From the NCBI RefSeq assembly GCF_008973465.1, contig NZ_WBXN01000004.1:4380501-4444500 (forward strand): DNA of 64,000 bases, read 5' to 3'. Under the pieces are notes generated by a model. The model was given only the letters and a program-made list of their open reading frames with translations. It searched no databases and was not told the origin of the DNA. The DNA is from Streptomyces sp. SS1-1. Lineage in GTDB: Bacteria; Actinomycetota; Actinomycetes; Streptomycetales; Streptomycetaceae. The position numbers and the translations under genes were made by a program. This document shows positions 26,620 to 33,669 of this stretch, in pieces (position 1 is the stretch's first letter; each line of letters starts with the position of its first letter).

Positions 26620-26986
26620 GGCCGCCCGCCCCACACCGAAGCCGAACCCGGCCGCGAGCCCCAGCACCAGCCCGCGCCCCCGCTCCCGCAGCCGGCCCCG
26701 ACCAGGCCCACGCCCAGCACGGCCAGCGCCACCCCGAGCATCGCGAACCTCAGGGCGTCCGGCCCCCCTTGTCGCCCTCCGTCCCCGAGGTGAGGCCCAG
26801 CATCGCCAGACCGGCGCACACCACGACCACCGCGCCCACTCGGCGCGGCTCAGCCAGCCGCAGCCGGGCCGCGACGACCCCGGTGACCGCGAGAGCGCTC
26901 GCGGTCCGCGCGGCCATGGCCTGGAGCACGGTCGCCGCTCCGAAGCAGACGGCCGCACCCAACGCGCACATCCTCCCCAACAGCAC
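26620..26986 (-). pseudogene. Decayed DMT-family transporter
   Basis: Three minus-strand frames together spell fragments of a small multidrug/metabolite transporter. The first starts at GTG 26986 or ATG 26971: CALGAAVCFGAATVLQAMAA, a jump (internal deletion) to ASALAVTGVVAARLRL, then AVVVVCAGLAMLGLTSGTEGDK. A frameshift at a G-run near 26765 leads to DALRFAMLGVALAVLGVGLVGAG. A second shift near 26695 leads to RLRERGRGLVLGLAAGFGFGV, after which the sequence runs into the end of the MocR gene. The intact family has about 10 membrane helices; most are gone. Short residual frames should not be annotated as genes. Confidence 0.75.
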
Positions 26987-27111
26987 AAAGCGACTCCAGG
27001 GGAGGTGAAGATCGACGGCCCCACGCTGCCGACGCGTCCACCCGGTCTCTACGCTGTCTGCCTGACGAGCCACGGACAATGGCGGCAGGCATTTCCACGG
27101 GGGAGGCACAC

Positions 27112-27444
27112 ATGGCGGAAGGACGACGGCGGCTGCGCTCCAGCACGGTCGTGCTCGGAGGCATGGGGGTCATCGCCGCGGCGCTGACCTCCTGCGGCTC
27201 CGACCCCGACCGGCGCTGCGTCGACCGGGACAGCTACACCTACGAGGGCTACAAGGTCGTCGCGGACAAGAACTGCGCGTCGGGCTCCTCCTCCGGCAAG
27301 GGCCGCAAGACGTCCGGGCGGGCCGACGCCGCCTGGTACTACGACGCCGACGTGTCCCGCGGCCGCGCCGACCACGGCACCTTCAGCCGCAGCGAGGCCG
27401 TCGACCGGGGCGGCTTCGGCTGCTCCGGCAGCGGCGGCGGCTGA
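27112..27444 (+). CDS. Small exported Cys-rich protein, YgiB-like partner
   Basis: 110 residues. A basic N-terminus (EGRRRLRSSTVVLGG) and a short hydrophobic segment end in AALTSCGSDPDR, which could be a lipobox. The mature part has paired Cys (RRCVDRD, DKNCASG), an aromatic patch AAWYYDADVSRG and a Gly-rich end RGGFGCSGSGGG. The end and gene pairing recall E. coli YgiB (DUF1190), encoded next to the ATP-grasp protein YgiC. ATG 27112 follows GGGGGAGG; ATG 27079 is less likely. The next gene starts 14 bases on, so the two form an operon. Confidence 0.7.
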   Translation: MAEGRRRLRSSTVVLGGMGVIAAALTSCGSDPDRRCVDRDSYTYEGYKVVADKNCASGSSSGKGRKTSGRADAAWYYDADVSRGRADHGTFSRSEAVDRGGFGCSGSGGG

Positions 27445-27458
27445 GCGGGGCCGCCCCG

Positions 27459-28643
27459 ATGCAGCGTCGCACCGTCGAACCCCGCCCCGGCTGGCAGCGG
27501 ACGGTCGAGGAGCAGGGCCTCGTCTACCCCCTCACCCGCCACCCCGACGGCTCCCTGCGCCCCTACTGGGACGAGAGCGCCTACTACGTCTTCTCCCTGG
27601 AGGAGATCGAGGCGCTGGAGGACGTCGTCTCGGAACTGCACCGCATGTGCCTCGCCGCGGCCGACCACATTGTCGCCGCGGACCGCTTCGCCGACCTCGG
27701 CATCACCGACCCGCGGGTCGTGGACGCGGTCGCCGAGTCCTGGCGCCGCCGCGCCGAACTCCCCTCGCTGTACGGCCGCTTCGACCTGCGCTACGACGGC
27801 ACCGGCCCCGCCAAGCTGCTGGAGTACAACGCCGACACCCCGACCTCGCTCGTGGAGGCCGCCTCACCCCAGTGGTTCTGGATGGAGGAGCGCTTCCCCG
27901 GCGCCGACCAGTGGAACTCCCTCCACGAACGCCTGGTCGACGCCTGGCGGAACCAGGCCGGCCGGCTCCCGCCCGGCAGCCCCCTGTACTTCGCGTACTC
28001 CTCCGCCGACGAACTCGGCGAGGACCTGATGACCGTCGCCTATCTGAAGGAGACGGCCGAACAGGCCGGCCTGGACACCGGCTGGATCTCCATGGAGGAG
28101 ATCGGCTGGGACCCCCTCTCGGGCCGCTTCGTCGACACCCGGCTCCGGTTCATCCGCAGCTGCTTCAAGCTCTACCCGTGGGAGTGGCTGACCACCGACC
28201 GCTTCGCCGGGCACGTCCTCGACACCCTCGACAACGGCGGCGGCACGGGCACCACCCTGTGGATCGAACCCGCCTGGAAGATGCTCCTCAGCAACAAGGC
28301 CCTCCTCGCCGTCCTGTGGGACCTCTTCCCTGACCACCCCAACCTGCTGCCCGCCCACCTCGACGGCCCCCGCGACCTGGCCGGCACGACCGGCTACGTC
28401 GCCAAGCCCCTGCTCGGCCGCGAGGGCGCCGGCGTCACCGTGCACGAGAAGGGCGCGCCCGCCGAGGTGCGCGACGAGCCCTGCTGCTACCAGCAGCTCG
28501 CCCCGCTCCCCACGTTCGACGGCAACCACGTCGTCCTCGGCGCCTGGGTGGTCGAGGACGAGCCCGCCGGACTCGGCATCCGCGAGTCCTCCGGGCTGAT
28601 CACCGACGAGTACGCCCGCTTCCTCCCGCACGTGATCCTCTGA
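27459..28643 (+). CDS. Glutathionylspermidine synthase-family ATP-grasp protein (YgiC-like)
   Basis: 394 residues, length of the YgiC/YjfC group without an amidase domain. Family blocks: PYWDESAYYVFS, RFDLRYDGTGPAKLLEYNADTPTSL, CFKLYPWEWL, IEPAWKMLLSNKALLAVLW and YVAKPLLGREGAGV (ATP-grasp P-loop-like), with ELAPLP-like C-terminal residues. It should ligate an amine or amino acid to a carboxylate using ATP. Because actinomycetes use mycothiol instead of glutathione, the substrate is probably not glutathione (inference). It follows a YgiB-like gene. Confidence 0.85.
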   Translation: MQRRTVEPRPGWQRTVEEQGLVYPLTRHPDGSLRPYWDESAYYVFSLEEIEALEDVVSELHRMCLAAADHIVAADRFADLGITDPRVVDAVAESWRRRAELPSLYGRFDLRYDGTGPAKLLEYNADTPTSLVEAASPQWFWMEERFPGADQWNSLHERLVDAWRNQAGRLPPGSPLYFAYSSADELGEDLMTVAYLKETAEQAGLDTGWISMEEIGWDPLSGRFVDTRLRFIRSCFKLYPWEWLTTDRFAGHVLDTLDNGGGTGTTLWIEPAWKMLLSNKALLAVLWDLFPDHPNLLPAHLDGPRDLAGTTGYVAKPLLGREGAGVTVHEKGAPAEVRDEPCCYQQLAPLPTFDGNHVVLGAWVVEDEPAGLGIRESSGLITDEYARFLPHVIL

Positions 28644-28741
28644 CAGCCGTGACCCCGCCCCCGCCCGGCAGCCCGCGCCGGGCGGCCCCCGGCGCCCGGC
28701 CCGCATCGTGGACGTGCGGTCCCGCGCCCCGGACCGCCCGG

Positions 28742-28747
28742 TAGGCT
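28742..28747 (+). promoter_or_regulatory. Candidate -10 element for glyA
   Basis: TAGGCT lies 7 bases before the first base of the riboswitch, the position expected for a -10 whose transcript begins with the aptamer. No clear -35 was seen. Confidence 0.4.
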
Positions 28748-28754
28748 GGCTCAC

Positions 28755-28842
28755 GGGCCGTGACTGGCGCGCTGGGATGGACCAACCATCGGGGAGCGGC
28801 CCCTGGACCCGTCCAGACCGAGTGCCGTGCGCCTGGGCCGTC
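28755..28842 (+). ncRNA. ZTP (pfl) riboswitch upstream of glyA
   Basis: The leader contains the conserved ZTP aptamer. P1 GGGCCG (28755-28760) pairs with CGGCCC (28797-28802) and is followed by the signature GTGACTGGCG. P2 GATGG (28776-28780) pairs with CCATC (28786-28790), followed by CGGGGAG. After a variable linker comes the second domain GCGCCTGGGCC near 28829. This matches the known pfl consensus, which binds ZTP/ZMP (AICAR nucleotides) and turns on folate and one-carbon genes. The glyA start is at 28877 with CGGAGG in the 3' part of the leader, so control may act by exposing the ribosome site (inference). Confidence 0.92.
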
Positions 28843-28876
28843 CCGTGAACGCTGCACACGACGTCCGGAGGTCCCC

Positions 28877-30325
28877 ATGCCAGCCGAGTCCCTCTCTCCC
28901 GAGTCCACCGCCTTCCGTGCCGCCCTCGACGTGATCCGCGCCGTCGAGCCCCGCGTGGCCGACGCGATCGGCCAGGAGGTCGCCGACCAGCGCGAGATGC
29001 TCAAGCTGATCGCCTCCGAGAACTACGCCTCCCCGGCCACCCTGCTGGCCATGGGCAACTGGTTCAGCGACAAGTACGCCGAGGGCACCGTCGGCCGCCG
29101 CTTCTACGCCGGCTGCCGCAACGTCGACACTGTCGAGTCCCTGGCCGCCGAGCACGCCAAGGAGCTCTTCGGCGCCCGGCACGCCTACGTCCAGCCGCAC
29201 TCCGGCATCGACGCCAACCTCGTCGCCTTCTGGGCCGTCCTCGCCGACCGGGTCGAGGCCCCCGCCCTGGAGAAGGCCGGCGTCCGCCAGGTCAACGACC
29301 TCTCCGAGGCCGACTGGGCCGAACTGCGCCGCGCCTTCGGCAACCAGCGCATGCTCGGCATGTCCCTCGACGCCGGCGGCCACCTCACCCACGGCTTCCG
29401 CCCGAACATCTCCGGCAAGATGTTCGACCAGCGCTCCTACGGCACCGACCCGGCCACCGGCCTGATCGACTACGAGGCCCTGCGCGCCTCCGCCCGCGAG
29501 TTCAAGCCGCTGATCATCGTCGCCGGCTACTCCGCGTACCCCCGTCTCGTGAACTTCCGGATCATGCGCGAGATCGCCGACGAGGTCGGCGCCACGCTCA
29601 TGGTCGACATGGCCCACTTCGCCGGTCTCGTCGCCGGCAAGGTCCTCACCGGCGACTTCGACCCGGTCCCGCACGCCCAGATCGTCACCACCACCACCCA
29701 CAAGTCGCTGCGCGGCCCGCGCGGCGGCATGGTGCTGTGCGACGACTCCCTCAAGGACCAGGTCGACCGCGGCTGCCCGATGGTCCTCGGCGGCCCGCTC
29801 CCGCACGTCATGGCCGCCAAGGCCGTCGCCCTCGCCGAGGCCCGGCAGCCCGCCTTCCAGGACTACGCCCAGCGCATCGTGGACAACTCCCGCGCGCTGG
29901 CCGAGGGCCTGACGCGCCGGGGCGCGACCCTGGTCACCGGCGGCACCGACAACCACCTGAACCTGATCGACGTCGCCTCCTCCTACGGCCTCACCGGCCG
30001 CCAGGCCGAGGCCGCGCTCCTCGACTCCGGCATCGTCACCAACCGCAACGCCATCCCGGCCGACCCGAACGGCGCCTGGTACACCTCCGGCATCCGCATC
30101 GGCACCCCCGCCCTGACCACCCGTGGCCTGGGCACCGCCGAGATGGACGAGGTCGCCGCCCTCATCGACCGCGTCCTCACCACCACCGAGCCGGGCACCA
30201 CCAAGTCGGGCGCCCCCTCCAAGGCGGCCCACGTCCTCGACGCGAAGGTCTCCGACGAGATCTCCCGCCGGGCCACCGACCTCGTGGCCGGCTTCCCGCT
30301 GTACCCGCAGGTCGACCTGGGCTGA
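28877..30325 (+). CDS. glyA: Serine hydroxymethyltransferase
   Basis: PLP enzyme that converts serine and THF to glycine and 5,10-methylene-THF. 482 residues, longer than the ~420-residue E. coli enzyme and matching the actinobacterial variant with an insertion (LEKAGVRQVNDLSEADW) near residue 130. Motifs: LIASENYASPATLLAMG, YAEGTVGRRFYAGC, MVDMAHFAGLVAGKV, the PLP lysine in TTTTHKSLRGPRGG and IRIGTPALTTRG. ATG 28877 follows CGGAGGTCCCC. The ZTP riboswitch directly upstream ties its expression to the purine/folate state. Confidence 0.96.
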   Translation: MPAESLSPESTAFRAALDVIRAVEPRVADAIGQEVADQREMLKLIASENYASPATLLAMGNWFSDKYAEGTVGRRFYAGCRNVDTVESLAAEHAKELFGARHAYVQPHSGIDANLVAFWAVLADRVEAPALEKAGVRQVNDLSEADWAELRRAFGNQRMLGMSLDAGGHLTHGFRPNISGKMFDQRSYGTDPATGLIDYEALRASAREFKPLIIVAGYSAYPRLVNFRIMREIADEVGATLMVDMAHFAGLVAGKVLTGDFDPVPHAQIVTTTTHKSLRGPRGGMVLCDDSLKDQVDRGCPMVLGGPLPHVMAAKAVALAEARQPAFQDYAQRIVDNSRALAEGLTRRGATLVTGGTDNHLNLIDVASSYGLTGRQAEAALLDSGIVTNRNAIPADPNGAWYTSGIRIGTPALTTRGLGTAEMDEVAALIDRVLTTTEPGTTKSGAPSKAAHVLDAKVSDEISRRATDLVAGFPLYPQVDLG

Positions 30326-30369
30326 CCCCCCCCGGCGGAGCGCCCCGGTCACCCGGCCTCGGGCCCGCC

Positions 30370-31155
30370 TCACCGGTCCAGGTCGATCAGCTCCTGGCGC
30401 GGCTCCTCCCGCGGCGGTCCGGCTCCCTGCCGGGCCGCCGCGCGGCGTATCAGCCCGGTCCCGATCGCCCCGGCCGCCACCCCGACGGCGAGCCCCGCCG
30501 CCGCCCACCCCAGGTCACCCGCACCCGGTCCCGAGCTCTCCCCGCCCCCGGCCACGGCCCCCGTCTCCGACGGGCCGCCCTCCGCTCCGCCCAGCAGCCG
30601 CCCCCGCTCCAGCCGCTGGAGAACGGACCGCGGCGCGCGATGCCAGCGGATGTCGTCGTCCTCGACGTCCGGTGCGAGGTCGGAGCGCACCCAGGGGGTG
30701 CCGTCGCCGGCCACGAACAGCTGGTCCTGCCGCCGCAGGGCCACGTCCCCGCCCGGCGCCCGGTCCGTCTGCGGCCAGCCGCCGACACCGGTCAGCCCCC
30801 AGAGGACGGTCAGGCGGACCGGCGGATGACGCCCCTCGACCCACGCCTCCGGCACCCGCTCGGTCCCCGTGTACGCGGGCTGGAACAGCTGCCACAGCCG
30901 GGCGAAGTCCCGGTCGCCGGAGTGCAGTGCCGTCGTGCGCCCACCGGTGCCCGCGACGACCACCGCCACATCGGGAACGTTCCGCACCCGCACCGGCGCC
31001 GCCGCAGCGCCCGCCACGGGCCCCCAGACCAGCGCCCCCGACACCAGCACGAGCACCACCGCAGCCCCCGCCCGTCCCGAATCGCCCGCACCCCACCGCC
31101 GCCACCCTCCCCACCGGCCGCGCCCCGCGTCCCTCGCCGCTTCCCTCGCCCACAT
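30370..31155 (-). CDS. Exported, membrane-anchored protein, paralogue 1
   Basis: About 261 residues. A signal sequence (VVLVLVSGALVWGPVAGAAAAP) is followed by an extracellular domain (residues ~55-205) with VAVVVAGTGGRTTALHSGDRDFARLWQL, then a Gly/Ser linker, a hydrophobic segment (WAAAGLAVGVAAGAIGTGLI) and a basic tail ending PRQELIDLDR. It shares layout, NxDRxxxxLxxL-type block and PRQEL tail with the neighbour at 31195-31953, so they are paralogues. ATG 31155 follows GGGAGTGGGAG; GTG 31164 is an alternative. It lies 39 bases after its paralogue in the same direction and probably in one transcript driven by the sigma-type promoter at 32011-32047. Confidence 0.72.
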   Translation of the reverse strand: MWAREAARDAGRGRWGGWRRWGAGDSGRAGAAVVLVLVSGALVWGPVAGAAAAPVRVRNVPDVAVVVAGTGGRTTALHSGDRDFARLWQLFQPAYTGTERVPEAWVEGRHPPVRLTVLWGLTGVGGWPQTDRAPGGDVALRRQDQLFVAGDGTPWVRSDLAPDVEDDDIRWHRAPRSVLQRLERGRLLGGAEGGPSETGAVAGGGESSGPGAGDLGWAAAGLAVGVAAGAIGTGLIRRAAARQGAGPPREEPRQELIDLDR

Positions 31156-31194
31156 GACTCCCACTCCCCGTCCGGCATGCCCGGACCTCGCCGC

Positions 31195-31953
31195 TCACAC
31201 GTCCCGCAGCTCCTGACGCGGCCCCGGCTCACCGCGCAGCCGGTCCCAGGGGCGCCGGCTCACCCACGGGCGCAGGACCAGCGCCAGGACCGCTCCGGCC
31301 ACCGCGCCCGGCCCGGCCCACCACCACCCCGTACCGGCACCCGGCCCGGACGACGCCCCGGCGGCGGGCGGCGCCGAGGCAGCGGCCTCAGAGGGCCCGG
31401 CGCCGGCTCCGGAGGGATCGGCGGCCGGTCCCGTCGGGACGTCCCGCGTCTCCTCGTACGCCCCCGGTGTCGAGGTCGGCCCGCCCGTCAGGTCGAGATC
31501 GTCGAACAGGGCGCGCAGCTCGTCCGGACGGGCGGCCCGGTACCAGGAGCCCCGGGTCTGCCGCTCGACGTCCATCGTCCGGAATATCCACACGTCCTTG
31601 CCGCGGGCCATGCGGTGGACCCGGTCGATGCGCCACGGCATCACGTCGTGCACCATCCAGGTGACGTTGATCTGGTCGGCCGCCATCAGCTCCTCGTCCG
31701 GCGGCTGCTCCCGGGATCCCCTGGCCGGGGTGCCGAGGAGCCTCTCCAGCGCGGCGTACTCACGGTCGGAGTTGTACAGCGCCGCCGTCCGCTGGTTCCC
31801 CGGTGCCGCCAGGAGCACGCTGGTCGGCCCGCCCGCGGACGCCATCGGCGCCGCTCCCCACAGCAGCAGGGCACAGCCCGCCAGCAACGCCCCGCCCATG
31901 CCCGCGAGTCGGCGCCCCACGCCCCGCAGTCGGCCCTCTCCCACTCCCCACAT
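31195..31953 (-). CDS. Exported, membrane-anchored protein, paralogue 2
   Basis: About 252 residues. An N-terminal signal sequence (LLAGCALLLWGAAPMASAGG) precedes the extracellular domain: VLLAAPGNQRTAALYNSDREYAALERLL, then MVHDVMPWRIDRVHRM and WIFRTMDVE. A Pro/Ala/Ser linker, one membrane segment near residues 208-230 and a basic tail ending PRQELRDV complete it. Function is unknown. ATG 31953 follows GGGGG; a TTG 12 bases upstream is less likely. A 37-bp promoter region 58 bases upstream matches that of the adjacent sigma factor gene, so the pair is probably the output of this ECF system. Confidence 0.74.
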   Translation of the reverse strand: MWGVGEGRLRGVGRRLAGMGGALLAGCALLLWGAAPMASAGGPTSVLLAAPGNQRTAALYNSDREYAALERLLGTPARGSREQPPDEELMAADQINVTWMVHDVMPWRIDRVHRMARGKDVWIFRTMDVERQTRGSWYRAARPDELRALFDDLDLTGGPTSTPGAYEETRDVPTGPAADPSGAGAGPSEAAASAPPAAGASSGPGAGTGWWWAGPGAVAGAVLALVLRPWVSRRPWDRLRGEPGPRQELRDV

Positions 31954-32010
31954 CCGAACCCCCAACCCGAGCGGTCCCCTCGCGGCCCGTCCCCGAGCCG
32001 CATGTCACTT

Positions 32011-32047
32011 CTGGTACACCGCCCGACCCCTCCCGGTTCCCATCCCG
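32011..32047 (-). promoter_or_regulatory. ECF-type promoter driving the paralogous exported-protein genes
   Basis: On the minus strand the region reads GGGAACC, 15 bases, GTGTACC. It is identical in 30 of 37 positions to the region upstream of the sigma gene (33541-33577), with exactly equal spacing. A GGAAC-type -35 with a 16-17 base spacer is characteristic of ECF sigma promoters. The predicted start lies about 50 bases before ATG 31953. Confidence 0.78.
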
Positions 32048-32074
32048 GGCCCGGCTTTTCCGACCGACCCGCCC

Positions 32075-32950
32075 TCAGTCCTCCAGCGACCGGGCGATCT
32101 CGGTCGCCCGCCCGACCGCCTCGACGCCCTCCAGCCGCAGCGTCACCGTCTCGGCCCCGGCCTGGTGCGTCCACAGCAACGTCGGACCGGCCGGGCGGAC
32201 CTCCCGCTGGAAGGCGCCGTGCGCGTCCGTGAGCCAGACGGTGAGCAGATGCGGCCGGTCGAACCACAGAGCCGTCTCGGGTGCGTCGCCGTCCGTCCCC
32301 TCCGGCCCGAGCGTGATCCACCGCGGCTGGACGGGGACGGTCTTGCCGAAGCGGACGTCGAGCCCGGCCCGCCGCTCGTCCAGCCGGACCGTGCGCCCGT
32401 CGTCGTACCAGCAGAGGCTGATCAGGAACCGGTCGCGCGGCTCACGGGTCACGGCGACCGCGTCCGGGGCCCCGAGCCGCGCGGGCACCACCGGGGCGAA
32501 CCCGGCGCGGCGCTCCGCCTCGGCGAGCGGCACCGATCCCCCGCAGCCGGGGACCCGGGCGCCGGGCGAAGGCGTCGCCGACGGGTCGTACCGGATCTCG
32601 GCGCCCGCGAAGCCGAACCAGTCGAGGACGGCCGCCCGCACCGGAGGCGTGAGCACGAGCACCGCCACCAGACCGCACAGCGCGGCGGTCAGCGCACGCC
32701 ACCGCCGCCGGACCCAGCGCCGCAGGGCGCGCAGCCGCTGGCGAGGGCCCGGCGGTTCGGGCGCGGTGGCGGACAGATGCCCGGCGAGTATCTCGGTCAG
32801 CACCCGCTCGACCATCGTCTCGGCGCCGTCCGGCCCGCCGCGCGCGTCCAGGGAACGCCCGAGCGCCCGCAGCTCCTCGGGAAGGCCGGAGCGCTCCCCG
32901 CCGTGATCGCGGCCCTCGCCGGCCGCCCGTCCGTCACCCACGCCCCTCAC
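32075..32950 (-). CDS. Membrane-bound anti-sigma factor-like protein
   Basis: About 291 residues. A cytosolic N-terminal part (~80 residues; LPEELRALGRSL, MVERVLTEILAGHL) is followed by one membrane segment near residues 86-104 (ALTAALCGLVAVLVLTPP). A ~185-residue extracellular domain has Cys pairs (PGCGGSV, LISLCWYDDG) and beta-rich sequence. It has no zinc-binding HxxxCxxC motif, so it is not a ZAS-type anti-sigma. The 17-base overlap with the end of the sigma gene implies coupled production, as expected of a sigma/anti-sigma pair. The extracellular domain is the likely signal sensor (inference). Confidence 0.78.
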   Translation of the reverse strand: MRGVGDGRAAGEGRDHGGERSGLPEELRALGRSLDARGGPDGAETMVERVLTEILAGHLSATAPEPPGPRQRLRALRRWVRRRWRALTAALCGLVAVLVLTPPVRAAVLDWFGFAGAEIRYDPSATPSPGARVPGCGGSVPLAEAERRAGFAPVVPARLGAPDAVAVTREPRDRFLISLCWYDDGRTVRLDERRAGLDVRFGKTVPVQPRWITLGPEGTDGDAPETALWFDRPHLLTVWLTDAHGAFQREVRPAGPTLLWTHQAGAETVTLRLEGVEAVGRATEIARSLED

Positions 32951-33536
32951 CCCCTTCCCGAGGCTCGAACTCCGGCAGCAGCCGCCCGAGCTTGCGCAGC
33001 GCCCGATTCAGCCGGGACTTCACCGTGCCACGGGGCCAGCCCAGTGCCTGGGCCGTCTCGGTCTCGTCCATCTCCAGGAGATAGCGGTAGGTGACGACCA
33101 GCCGGTGCTCCTCGCTCAGCCGGCCGAGGGCGGCCTGGAGCGCGGCCCGGCGCTCCCGCTCCAGCGCGGCGACTGCCGGGTCCGCCGACGCCGGTATCAG
33201 CGGGTCCGCCTCGGCCAGCGCGGCCTCGCGCCCGGCGAGGGTCCGCCGGCGGGCCGCCGCCCGCACTGTGTTCCTCGTCTCATTGGCCACGATCGACAGC
33301 AGCCACGGCCGGAAGGCCGAGCCGTCCTTGAACCGGCCCAGCGAGCAGTACGCCTTGACGAACGCCTGCTGCACCACGTCCTCCGCGTCCGCACCCGCGC
33401 CCAGCGCGGCGGCCGCCCTGAGCGCGATACCCGTATGAGCCCGCACCAGCTGCGCGTACGCCTCCGGCTCCCCGGCGCGTACGCGTGCGATCACCGCGGC
33501 CTCATCGACGATGCGGCCCCCCTCCCGCGTCCTCAC
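32934..33536 (-). CDS. ECF RNA polymerase sigma factor
   Basis: About 200 residues. Region 2 (DAEDVVQQAFVKAYCSLGRF, FRPWLLSIVANETRNTVR) and region 4 (LSEEHRLVVTYRYLLEMDETETAQALGWPRGTVKSRLNRALRKLGRL) are clear, with no region 1 or 3, as in group 4 sigma factors. GTG 33536 lies only ~7 bases after the predicted -10, so a leaderless mRNA is possible; GTG 33494 is the other start. The promoter matches that of the exported protein genes, consistent with autoregulation and a small regulon. The gene is divergent from trpS. Confidence 0.93.
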   Translation of the reverse strand: MRTREGGRIVDEAAVIARVRAGEPEAYAQLVRAHTGIALRAAAALGAGADAEDVVQQAFVKAYCSLGRFKDGSAFRPWLLSIVANETRNTVRAAARRRTLAGREAALAEADPLIPASADPAVAALERERRAALQAALGRLSEEHRLVVTYRYLLEMDETETAQALGWPRGTVKSRLNRALRKLGRLLPEFEPREGGEGRG

Positions 33537-33540
33537 ATCT

Positions 33541-33577
33541 TTGGTACACCGCCCGGGCCGGATCGGTTCCCATCCCG
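33541..33577 (-). promoter_or_regulatory. ECF-type autoregulatory promoter of the sigma gene
   Basis: Minus-strand GGGAACC-N15-GTGTACC directly precedes the sigma gene start. It shares 30 of 37 positions with the promoter at 32011-32047. Three 22-bp direct repeats begin at its upstream edge. Confidence 0.8.
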
Positions 33578-33639
33578 TCGTGACCCGTTTTCAGACCCGT
33601 CGTGACCCGTTTCCCGACCCGTCGTGGCCCGTTCCGGAC
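33574..33639. repeat. Three 22-bp direct repeats upstream of the sigma promoter
   Basis: Units starting CCCGTCGTGACCCGTTT lie at 33574, 33596 and 33618, with exact 22-bp spacing (about two helical turns). The third copy has one A-to-G change in the core and a diverged end. They fill the gap between the sigma -35 and the trpS leader, a position suited to an activator or repressor array. Confidence 0.85.
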
Positions 33640-33669
33640 CGCCCCCCGGGACCTGAGAGAATGGGGGGC

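Noticed and set aside
26551..27109. Two small minus-strand frames as separate genes
   Set aside because: They are pieces of one decayed DMT transporter, so they were merged into a pseudogene.
28751..30508. Minus-strand frame opposite glyA
   Set aside because: Val/Gly/Asp-rich complement of glyA with no domain.
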